From Struthio camelus (Eukaryota > Chordata > Aves > Struthioniformes > Struthionidae), in assembly GCF_040807025.1 (NCBI RefSeq), contig NC_090944.1, positions 115,452,238 to 115,516,237 of the forward strand: a stretch of 64,000 nucleotides of DNA, written 5' to 3'. Position numbers and translations under genes: made by a program. Positions 56,101 through 64,000 of this stretch are shown here, in pieces (the stretch's first letter is position 1; the number at the start of each line of letters is the position of its first letter). The notes beneath the pieces are model-generated. The model saw only the letters and a program-made list of their open reading frames with translations. It was not told where the DNA came from and did not search any database.

Positions 56101-59100
56101 TTCAGATGCCATAGCTTACATACATAGACCTTTCTCCGCAGCTCTACTCCAGATGACAGCTAACATCAAGTGGGCAGCTGTGGCTTTGGATCTTTTTGTT
56201 ACTAAAGATCCAAAGTTTGTCATAAGGCATCAGGTCCTGCAGACCAGGTGCTTCAGGGATCTTTCTAGACTGAATGCCTGTAGCCAGGCTCTCTGTGAGG
56301 AGACCTCACACCTTCTATAGGTATACCAGACAGCCCCTTTCCTACCCTGGACATCCATCCTTTGCTAACCAAGAGTGCAACAAAATGGTGGGGGTAAAAA
56401 CAGGCAGGTAAAAGTATAAAAAGATCGGCGCACAACATTGCATTTGGCCCAACATACCGCATGGGTTTCACCTGATGAATACACACTCATTGGTGATGTT
56501 CTTTTCTGGAGCGGAACTAAGGGAGGTCTGTCTCGTGCATAGGGTTGCTTGTGGACTTTCCTTTGAAGAATTAAGGAGAGAAGAATAGCCAAGAGGATCA
56601 AACCTAGAACGACCATCAACACTGCAAACCACAGCTCATTGTAGAATTTTGCACTTTTGGCCTCCACTTTGTCCTTCTCTCCTGGTGTTGTCAAGATCAG
56701 ACCTGTAAACATCAAGAGAAGTAGGGGAGAAAGGGAATGTTATTTGAGAAAGCCATTTAACAAAATGCTATCCCTTATTCTCTCTAATAAATTAGGCAGA
56801 AGTTCAAGTCAGTTTGTCATCATGTGCTTATTTGCACTTATATTCAAGGTGGCATAATGGTTCAATATGCTAGCGGGCTATAATAAAAAGCTTACTACCC
56901 TCAAGAGACCCTGCTTAAAGTTCTGGCATTGCTGCTAAGGCTGGAAATCACCACTCCATTAGCAGCTCCTGAGAAAGGAGTGGAAGTGGAATGCAAAAAA
57001 AAAGAAAAAAAAAAAGGAGTAATTTCAGAGAGGTACAGACAGAGGACATTCTCTCTCTCTCTCCAGCACGGTGCCAATACTATGTGGTGGCAGGCCTCTG
57101 TAGTTAAAAGGAGAGTGGGAGGAAGACTGAATAGAAATGAGTGATAAATTAATACAAAACAACACAGCCGTGAAACATCTTCTTCTTCCTTCCCCAGCTT
57201 ATTAGAAAAATCAGCAACTTGGCTTTGCTCACACAGGGCACAAGCATCAGAAATCTCAGTAACAGGATTTCCTGGTTATTTGCAATCCAACATGTGGATT
57301 TGAGACACATTAACATATGTTATTTGCAATCCAACATCCAGATTCTTTGCTAAAGAATTTCTATCCTCATCTCCACTTGCAAGCCTCTGCTGCAAGTTGC
57401 CTGTGCTGCTGATCCAGTTGACAGTAGACTCCAGGTACAACCAGCAATCGAAAGAACAAAGGAACCGACTGTGGAAGGTGACAGGTGTAGAGCAGCTAGG
57501 AATATTTCACAACACCTTTACTGCAGCCTTACCTGAAATTCTGCAGGAGGACGGAGTGAGAGCATGAAAAGGGATATGACTGAACTCCTGTGCAAAGAGT
57601 AATTGCAAAGATAAGGCCCATCTGTTTTAAAAAGATGCTGAGCAAGAGGCAACTCAACCAATAAAGAAATGAATAACAACAATGTCAGAGAGAAGCATGA
57701 GGACAGGAAATGGTTCCAGCTTAACTTCGGTTCCCAGAAAACTAAGGAGATGGGAAACTGAAACTTTTTTTGTGGTTGGCTACAAGATGGACAACAGCTG
57801 ACTTTGATTTCATCACAAACTACTTCAATTGCACAAAAAAGGCAAAGGGCCTGGACAGAAGGAAACCAGTAGGTGCTATAAACCTGGTCTTTCCAGCATG
57901 ACTTGTGACACCATTTCATGTGACATTCTCATAAACTGGTTAGGGAAACATGTCCCAGGTGTAACTGCTAACCATAACTGGCCGAAGGATCGTATACAAG
58001 GAGCAGGTGCTTTGCTTCTGTCTTAGGGTGGAAGGACTTGTTGAGAGGGCATGGAGAAGAGAGAATGTGCATTTTCATTGTTAAACTAAGGAGGAATGTG
58101 AGAGGGCAGAATTAGAATTCAAAATAATCTTAATTTGGAGTTAAAAAATCTGCAAAAGGACAGATATTATTCACTAAGAAAAAAAGCACTACATTTGGAA
58201 ACAAAATAATTGACCGTGTAAAAATAAAAGTAGAAACCATTACAAGGGCAGAGAAAGGCTCTGAAGCTGATCATGTTGTAAAGAAACTGAAATTCTTCCA
58301 TGGCAAAAAAGGCACATTATCTGCATACCTTATAACTTAAGGCACTAAGGATCTACTGATGAGATTCCATTCTGTCTGGCATGCACTACATATCAAATAC
58401 ATACCACAAGCACATAAGATCAGTAGGTGCTAGATAATTTCTTCATGTATTTACCAAGTCCATCTCCAGTGCTGTATTTGATGACCGGCGTCATAGCGGT
58501 CCCTTCATCAGTGATACAGGTCACTTGAAAGAAAAAGGCTGAGCAAAAAGTTTGGAAAATGCTATCAGCAGGAGAAATCAAAATTCTTTAGGCGCTACTT
58601 TTTCATGATGATCTACCACTAGAGACAGCTAAGTGAGAAAAGCCAGGGTATATTTGGGCACAGCAGATAACCCAGATGAGTCCCACATCAGAGCCTCATT
58701 ATCTCTTATACCAGGGTGTTAAGTTTCTAAACTATTAACTATGGCAGATCATAGGTAGCCCCCACTATGATGTTGTTACAGATCATATTCCCATTTTACC
58801 AGGCAATCTTCCCTCTTTCAATGACATGCAATTGGCAACTTTCAGTTTATTCATCATTGTGCCCCAAATCCCTCACACTCAGTTCATGGCTTATTCAGTC
58901 TTGTTAAGAGCATTTGAGTTAAAAAAAATTGTATTAGCATAATTGCAGCAATCAGGAAATAAAAAGTAAACAGTGAAACCCCTTAAATTATCACAAAAGC
59001 ATTTAAAAAAAGAAGAAAATATCTTTTCTTGTTTTTTCCCTATTGTCAGAGTTTGCTTGTATTTTAAAGGCCACAAATTTTTGAAACAAAAACTGCCATT

Positions 59101-62100
59101 CAAAACTTGGCTGATTCTAAGACCTGCTGACTTGGTTTGGTTTACAGAAAAACTGAGGCTCCACTCTTTTCTGATGCTGATAACTTACATGTTTTTTCAA
59201 CCGTGAAAGGTGGAATTGCAGCCTAATTGCAGGATTTGGGAAAACTCTCACAATGAACCAAAACATTATCAATCAGTCAGGTAAAACGTTTAAGGGAAGG
59301 TGAGCGCCTAGGTGTTTCATTTCAAGCATCTGCTTCGATGCAGTTCAGTGATTTGGGCCACAGCATTCAGCAAAGATTCAGAGGGTAGCTAGAGCTGTTT
59401 CCTAGACTTCAATTCATTTCTCTACTTATGAGGAAGAGCAGTAGCAAAACTCACAAAATGAACCTCACAGCATCTCTCAACCAAGTTCTTGATTATCTGT
59501 CTGGTTGGTAGAATTTGGATTTCAGTCCTCCAACCTCTTGCCTATTCTACAGCCTAGATACACACGAGAGCAGTTCTGATTTTTTTTTTTTTTTTGATAT
59601 TTCTAAACAGAGGGGTTGAATTCAGTTAGCAAGTGACAGGCATCTTTAGTACACTCCTGTGCTCTTAGCTTGGGGTAGCTATGGAGAGATATTTCTTAAA
59701 GTTAGCACACAATACTATTAATTTAGCCCAACAGTATTTCACAGAGAGAAAGATATAGGAAATTGAAACTGACTTTTGTCAGATGTCCGTGGTAAATACA
59801 GCTCAGTGTCAAAGCCGCTATAGATGCGCTGTCCACTCTCAGTTAATGCATACTCCTTTAGGCGTCCATTCAGTACAAAAGTTCGACTCCAGTCTATGTG
59901 GATGGTAGATAAATTGCTGACAACTGAGAATGGAGCCCTGTACCGAGGTGCTGCAGAAGAAGGAAAAAGCTTATTTCTAGGCAACAGGCATGACTCTAAG
60001 TTATATAGCATAGAGACAGAGACTAAAAAAATGATACAAGCGCTCTCTTTCTCTCTCCCTCTCTCTCATATACATGCGTGTGAGCAGGAAAAGGCAAGAA
60101 GAAAAGAGAAAGCTGCCCCAGCACGCCAGCCTCCACATTGAGAAATCAGAAATGTCTCATAATATCTTTAAAATCAAAGCATACACCTCCCTTCCTCTGC
60201 CTTTCCACATGTGGCACAAACATAAAAACTGTATAAGCTATACCCCAGCTTAATATGGGTCACGGAGATACAGGAGGTTGTACGAGTTCAGCTTGTACCT
60301 AGCAGCATACGTGGCTGTGGAAACCAAAATGGCTAAGGAAAGAATGCTTTTGCAAGCCCCAAGATATTGCCCAAGATTATCTTTTAACACATGCAAATAC
60401 ATGAAAACACTGCACTTCAGAAAAGCAAGGACAGCAGGAAGAAAGAACAAAAATACAACACACACACTGAGGAGGAAGTGTTCATCAGTTGGGCTCAACA
60501 GCCTGCTGACAAAAGACTTAAAGCAGTGCTTTCTTGCGCCTTTGTCATTAAACCATGTGCCCACTGTGTGCTAGTCAGTTCATAAGAAAGCAGCTTGTGG
60601 AGCTGCACTTTGCTTCTAATTGCCCAGTTTCACCAAATCAAGTCTTCTAGGCAAGAGGAAGTAGAATTTCAGACTGACTAAAGAGAACAGGTTGGGAGTA
60701 GTTCAGCAAGGCAAGAAAAACACGACTGGAAGAGGGGCTGCAGACCCAGTGAGCAGGGGTTAGAAACTGGCTTTCAAACCCTTTCATTCTGGATATCTCA
60801 CCTGGTTGTTATGAATTTTCTACTTTTAAGAAATTGTTATAATGTTCTACCTCAATAGTGTGCAATTTAACAAAACATAGCTTTAAGGATACGGACTTTT
60901 TCTTAATAATCACTTTAAAGAAAATTTGGGGCTGTTCCACCCAAAGTTTTCAGCTGAGCATCCCCACAACGTAGCAGATACATTTTAATAACTACTAAGC
61001 AGAACTAGCAACTGCTGCTAAAGGGTTTTCTGGAAAGGTGATTCTGAAATCCTAACATTCAGAGGACATGATAAAACGTTAACATCCTCTTTGTCCTGAT
61101 TTGGTAGGCTAAGGTGAAATACCCATCTCATCTGTTATAGAATGGCTCTAGCTACAGCACTATAGATCTTTTCAATAAAAGCTGATGTTAGACTACTACA
61201 AATTCAGTTTTGATGGTAAAATCTATTCTGACTGTAGGCACAAGTCCTGCATGTTTAATTTCCATGCAGATCACCACATGACCGTAAAGTACTGTCTGTG
61301 GTTGTTTGAGAGTAATGAATTCTTACTTCAGTGTCAAGGAAGATCCATTCAGATTAAATCCAAGTAAAACTCCCATGGGCCCTGGCAGAAGTTTAGCCTG
61401 AGTTAGGATAGTAAGATTATTCCTGAAAAGAATCACCAGGTCTCTTTCAAGATGTCCACTTTTCCCGGGGACTGTTTATGGCAACATTTTTGTTACTGCA
61501 TGTCAGCCTGCTGGTGTTGCTTGAATATTTTATGTTCTATAACTTTGCTGCCCATTCTCAATAAAATAAAAGGTTTCCTCTTCACAGAGGACAGAGGATG
61601 TGTGACCTCAAATGATGAGCAAAAAAGTATACTTAAGGGAATGAGCAGTCAAGCCACAGAGTAGAATTCTAGTGAACTGGCAGCAGAGGCACAGTAACTG
61701 GAGACATGTAAGAGCAGATTTCTAGGGACATCAGCTTTCAGAAAGCTGCAGAATTCTTTGGCTCTATTCAGCCTCCTACAACAGGAACAAGAATTTCTGA
61801 TCTGTGAACCATTTCTCATACTTACGCTCCTTTTCAGTAGTGAAACCAATCCATTCCGAGGCGCTGCTGCCAACAGAATTGTAAGACACGACTCTCAGGT
61901 TGTAAGTTGTGTAAGGCTCAAGGTTGGACACGTTGGCACTCTGTCCTTTTCCTGTGTACTTCACTTCAGTTGGGCCAGGACTGCAGGTCTTTACTGCAGG
62001 CTGTAGGTTCAGGGGGCAAGCCATATACACATGGAGCTCATAGCTGGGAAGAAGGTTGATATTTTGATTAATCAACAGCCTTAATTATATAACAGCCAAT

Positions 62101-62991
62101 CAACCAGTGAGGAGCATTTCATACCAATTGCTGTATGCCTGGCTACCAGAGAACAGAATGGACCTGATCCCAGTTTTTCTCCTGGAGACTTTGGCCCAAC
62201 TGTAGGATGTCTAGAGACAATCATGGTTGTCATTCACAGTCACAAAGAAATTGTTGATGCCTGTTACTGCTGCTCAGTTCTGCAAATCAGAAAGCTGACT
62301 TGCCTTAGTAAATACAAGATACAGCTGTCCCTTCACTGTTCTCACAGCTTTTTGGCTGTGCAAACACAGCTGTCAAGCAATTAGCTCCACTCACAGTAGC
62401 AGCTGATGCAGCCAGAGACCTCCAGAACTGCCACCTCATCGCTGCCTCCCCACACCTGGCTTTGGGAGACTGACAATATGGGGCATAACGAAAGAGTCCC
62501 TCCTCTCTGCGTCAATCCCTCCAATAGCTTGTTGAGGAGAAAAGCAACTGCTGCGAGTGAACATATCCTGGGTGGAATTTAGGCTACACAGGATATCATC
62601 ACCCACACTGGGAAGGAGGAGCACAGCTGTCCGACTAACCAGAGCTCTCAGCCATGTGATTCCAGCTCACATTCAGGAAAATTGTTCCTCCCCACCCCCC
62701 CACCCCCACCCCCAGCTGATTCGGGAAGGTTCAGCTGGGCTGCAGGTCCTACCTGGTGACAATGCCGTTGGGTGACTGCGGGGCACTCCACTGGAAAGAG
62801 GCATTCCTAGAGGTCACGGTGTGGATCTGTGGAGGCGGCTGCTCAGAGGGTGGAGCTGGCTGCGTGGTGATTTGGGCAACAGGTCCTTTGCTGCAACAGT
62901 TGAAGCAGGTGCAGGCCTCCACACCAATGGTGTATGTGGTAAAAGGTTTTAGCCCGTGTATTGTCTGCTGAGTGGCAGTCCCTTCTGATAG
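53020..62991 (-). CDS. USH2A: USH2A (usherin) 3' part, last eight coding exons
   Basis: Usherin (about 5200 residues in human) is a single-pass adhesion protein of stereocilia ankle links and the photoreceptor periciliary membrane. Loss causes Usher syndrome type 2A and retinitis pigmentosa. The window holds only the C-terminal 453 codons plus stop: exons 62991-62753, 62043-61826, 59950-59774, 58538-58455, 56702-56458, 54776-54705, 54147-53914 and 53112-53020, whose phases all join. In order they encode the end of one fibronectin III domain (EACTCFNCCS), a full FN3, a last FN3, a short juxtamembrane segment, a transmembrane helix (WFAVLMVVLGLILLAILLSL) and a cytoplasmic tail ending TDTHL, a class I PDZ ligand bound by whirlin and harmonin. 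The 5' part lies beyond 64000. Convergent with KCTD3, as in human. Confidence 0.97.
53113..53913 (-). other. USH2A last intron
   Basis: 801 bp with no repeat or extra exon recognised. Confidence 0.75.
53914..54147 (-). CDS. USH2A: USH2A penultimate coding exon (cytoplasmic tail)
   Basis: Acceptor cttcctag before GGG, donor gtaaga. 78 codons, phase 0 at both ends. Contains GLADTKIPGAG, VARIPSQSQLSRTYSQASLH, RSVSQLIDIYDKKSLVEES and HGNSGHGL. Matches the human tail with moderate divergence. Confidence 0.95.
54148..54704 (-). other. USH2A intron downstream of the 72-bp exon
   Basis: 557 bp. Contains A- and C-homopolymer runs (54296-54310, 54414-54427), a perfect 29-bp tandem duplication (54594-54651) and four minus-strand GCATG words (54515-54519, 54591-54595, 54611-54615, 54640-54644). 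Confidence 0.85.
54594..54651. repeat. Perfect 29-bp tandem duplication carrying TGCATG
   Basis: Two identical 29-bp units, 54594-54622 and 54623-54651. Each contains catgcatg, which on the USH2A sense strand supplies TGCATG, the high-affinity RBFOX site. The units lie 54 to 111 nt downstream of the donor of the 72-bp exon. Confidence 0.95.
54705..54776 (-). CDS. USH2A: USH2A 72-bp exon, probable alternative cassette (24 codons)
   Basis: Acceptor aatctcag, donor GAG|gtagag. Reads FETVADTSDSSSSVTLKSYT then THLE, in phase 0 at both ends, so inclusion or skipping keeps the frame. The human reference tail as I recall it goes straight from the preceding exon (GEN-H) to GLADTK, i.e. without this segment. 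I recall a 24-residue alternative exon in mouse usherin's cytoplasmic tail reported as enriched in cochlea, and the length and position fit. Serine/threonine-rich, so a likely phosphorylated insert. Confidence 0.85.
54777..56457 (-). other. USH2A intron upstream of the 72-bp exon
   Basis: 1.68 kb. Contains A-runs near 55128-55161, (aagt)5 at 55217-55236 and T-runs near 55630 and 55670. No transposon recognised. Confidence 0.8.
56458..56702 (-). CDS. USH2A: USH2A exon with the transmembrane helix
   Basis: Acceptor gtttacag, donor GCG|gtatgt. Begins GLILTTPGEKDKVEAKSAKF. A hydrophobic helix follows at about 56634-56557 (WFAVLMVVLGLILLAILLSL), then a basic stop-transfer stretch (QRKVHK) and the tail RDRPPLVPLQKRTSPMSVY. 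It defines the outside-to-inside boundary of usherin. Confidence 0.97.
56703..58454 (-). other. USH2A intron
   Basis: 1.75 kb. Contains an A-rich stretch (56995-57017), ct-repeats (57051-57062) and a 19-bp direct repeat gttatttgcaatccaacat at 57275-57293 and 57319-57337. Confidence 0.8.
58455..58538 (-). CDS. USH2A: USH2A exon, end of the last FN3 domain
   Basis: Acceptor tttgctcag before CC, donor CTTG|gtaaat. Reads (T)FFFQVTCITDEGTAMTPVIK then YSTGDGL. A second AG 15 bases further in (ctttcaag) could be used, but only the longer exon gives the FFFQV that human has, and it fits the phase of the previous exon. Confidence 0.94.
58539..59773 (-). other. USH2A intron
   Basis: 1.24 kb with a T17 run at about 59579-59595. 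Frames at 58891-59103 and 58973-59206 are not recognisable proteins. Confidence 0.8.
59774..59950 (-). CDS. USH2A: USH2A exon, last fibronectin III domain
   Basis: Acceptor cttcttctgcag before CA, donor AAAA|gtcagt. Reads PRYRAPFSVVSNLSTIHIDW, SRTFVLNGRLKEYALTESGQ and RIYSGFDTELYLPRTSDK. FN3 fold with the conserved W after the B strand. Confidence 0.96.
59951..61825 (-). other. USH2A intron
   Basis: 1.87 kb; ct-rich stretch at 60041-60068. Several plus-strand frames (for example 60278-60574) have no known similarity. Confidence 0.8.
61826..62043 (-). CDS. USH2A: USH2A exon, fibronectin III domain
   Basis: Acceptor cttcttcccag, donor GAGC|gtaagt. Reads (S)YELHVYMACPLNLQPAVKTC, EVKYTGKGQSANVSNLEPY, TTYNLRVVSYNSVGSSASEW and IGFTTEKE. 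A typical FN3 second half (L-x-P-Y-T-T-Y, and N-x-x-G). Confidence 0.97.
62044..62752 (-). other. USH2A intron with a G-tract near the donor
   Basis: 709 bp. The sense (minus) strand carries four G-runs of 4 to 7 at 62690-62713, starting 40 nt after the upstream donor. Confidence 0.85.
62690..62713 (-). promoter_or_regulatory. G-quadruplex or G-run splicing element
   Basis: On + these are C-runs 62690-62693, 62695-62701, 62703-62707 and 62709-62713, separated by single A. On the USH2A RNA they form four G-runs with one-base loops, ideal for a stable quadruplex. G-runs just after a 5' splice site act as intronic splicing enhancers through hnRNP F/H in known cases. Confidence 0.6.
62753..62991 (-). 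CDS. USH2A: USH2A exon spanning two FN3 domains
   Basis: Acceptor aaatattatag (a weak pyrimidine tract), donor ACCAG|gtagga. Reads LSEGTATQQTIHGLKPFTTY, TIGVEACTCFNCCSKGPVAQ, ITTQPAPPSEQPPPQIHTVT and SRNASFQWSAPQSPNGIVT. It ends one FN3 (with the conserved Cys cluster) and begins the next. Phase 0 at the start. Confidence 0.95.
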
Positions 62992-64000
62992 CTATAATAT
63001 TTAAGAAGGAATTTTAAATAGCTTCAAGCAGCATAAGTACTAAGCAAGAATTATTGGGATGAATTAACTCCAGAAGAAGGGTGCAAGGTTTTGTATGTCC
63101 TTTAAGTCTGACATTAATGCAGATGCTGGGCATTTTCTTCCTATTACAAAGTTATAAAGGGCACTTTTCAAAGGGAAAGCCCATGCCATCAGGAGTCTCA
63201 CAAACCTCTTGAGCTGAGCTGTAACCACTGTATGTGTCAGCTTACAAGTGTCACTCTCAGAAACTGAAAATTCTTAAGGAGAAACTTTGGACTAAGTGGT
63301 ACTGAAGCAAAAATAAATGCATGTGGAGAAAGGCTCCGTGGTAAGCCAGCATAGCAAATACACATGCCTAACTCACAGACTACCTTGGCTTGGATACAGG
63401 AGACAGCGTTGGCAAGAGTGATGAGAATGTCTGGTGTGTCAGTTTACATGACAGGGGAACATATTTTGCAGTAAGGTGGCCTTTGAGCTGAGGGCCAACG
63501 CAATGCTGCTCTGCATTCAAACAGCTATGGTGTTTGATGAGCCTGTAGGCAACTCTCCTACTCTCAGTGAGGGAGAATTCACAGTTCTAACAATGGAAAC
63601 TGTGCTCTTGTTCTGAAACTGCTTGCAGGAACTGCCACTTCACCTCTCGGCCATAGTCATTTGTGGGTACAGCTTCTAAGGCCAAAGTAATCAACATATG
63701 TAGAAAACACCGAAAAGGGGCAACATCTGCTCCCATTGGCAGCACCTGACTTAGCAGAGCACAGCAGAAAATAGGAAGGAATGAGTCAAACAAACAAAAG
63801 AAAGCACTTGGTACTGTACGATTCCAGTGCAAGAGACAAGAGAGCAGCACGGCAGGTATGAGGGGAGGAAAATGGAAAGCCATACAGGTACCAGTGAGAT
63901 GAGCTGGCTGAATCTGATACAGATGCAGTCAATGACACTGAGAGGCATAAATGCGTAATGTGGAATTAGTAAGCAGCTTAAATTCACAGACACCACTGAT
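62992..64000 (-). other. USH2A intron, running off the window
   Basis: No further usherin exon recognised up to the window end. Frames at 63587-63883 and 63751-63996 look non-coding (hydrophobic, no FN3 residues). Confidence 0.7.

Noticed and set aside
58455-58523. Shorter version of a USH2A exon using the inner AG (ctttcaag)
   Set aside because: It would lose the FFFQ residues present in human. The outer acceptor at 58539-58540 restores them and keeps the reading phase with the exon at 59774.
1-64000. tRNA, rRNA, endogenous retrovirus or DNA transposon with clear ends
   Set aside because: No tRNA B-box arrangement, LTR pair or transposase frame was recognised on either strand by reading. 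A covariance-model and repeat-library search would be decisive.

Overview
This is vertebrate nuclear DNA, most likely from a bird. CR1-type LINE copies are present, one with a clear 3' end made of three copies of the octamer cacagaat (read on +). I see no mammalian SINEs. The genes have many small exons with GT-AG introns, and the introns are short. The window holds one complete gene and the 3' end of a second, in tail-to-tail arrangement. I recognise this as the KCTD3/USH2A neighbourhood known from human 1q41. Gene calls rest on exon-by-exon translation compared with the human proteins from memory; no alignment was run.

Layout. 1-23.7 kb: AT-rich intergenic DNA with no gene I can identify. 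It holds an old CR1 (about 10379-11610), a younger CR1 (16307-16870), a GC-rich patch with a 13-bp perfect hairpin (4395-4680), a CpG-containing patch (13190-13380), and two orphan exon-like segments (9506-9594 and 21628-21679). 23.75-25.25 kb: an (AAT)15 microsatellite, then a CpG island that is the KCTD3 promoter, 5'UTR and first exon. 24839-51501: KCTD3 on +, 18 coding exons. All phases join and give 819 codons plus stop, close to the human length. 51.5-53.0 kb: the two convergent 3'UTRs. 53020-62991: the last eight coding exons of USH2A (usherin) on the minus strand, 453 codons plus stop. They cover the final fibronectin III domains, the transmembrane helix and the cytoplasmic tail ending in the PDZ-binding TDTHL. 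USH2A continues beyond 64000.

Function. KCTD3 is a BTB/T1 plus WD40-repeat adaptor reported to control HCN3 channel surface levels. Usherin is a giant adhesion protein of hair-cell ankle links and the photoreceptor periciliary membrane. The two are neighbours, not a pathway.

Most interesting signals. First, a symmetric 72-bp exon in the USH2A cytoplasmic tail (54705-54776) looks like an alternatively used cassette exon. It is followed, 60-190 nt downstream of its donor, by four GCATG (RBFOX-type) motifs. Three of these lie in or touch a perfect 29-bp tandem duplication. Second, a G-quadruplex-forming G-tract sits 40 nt after another USH2A donor. Third, the KCTD3 leader carries a strong-context uORF, a stop-free in-frame stretch upstream of the ATG, and a YY1-type motif over the start codon. 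I see no new gene system, CRISPR array, tRNA or rRNA.
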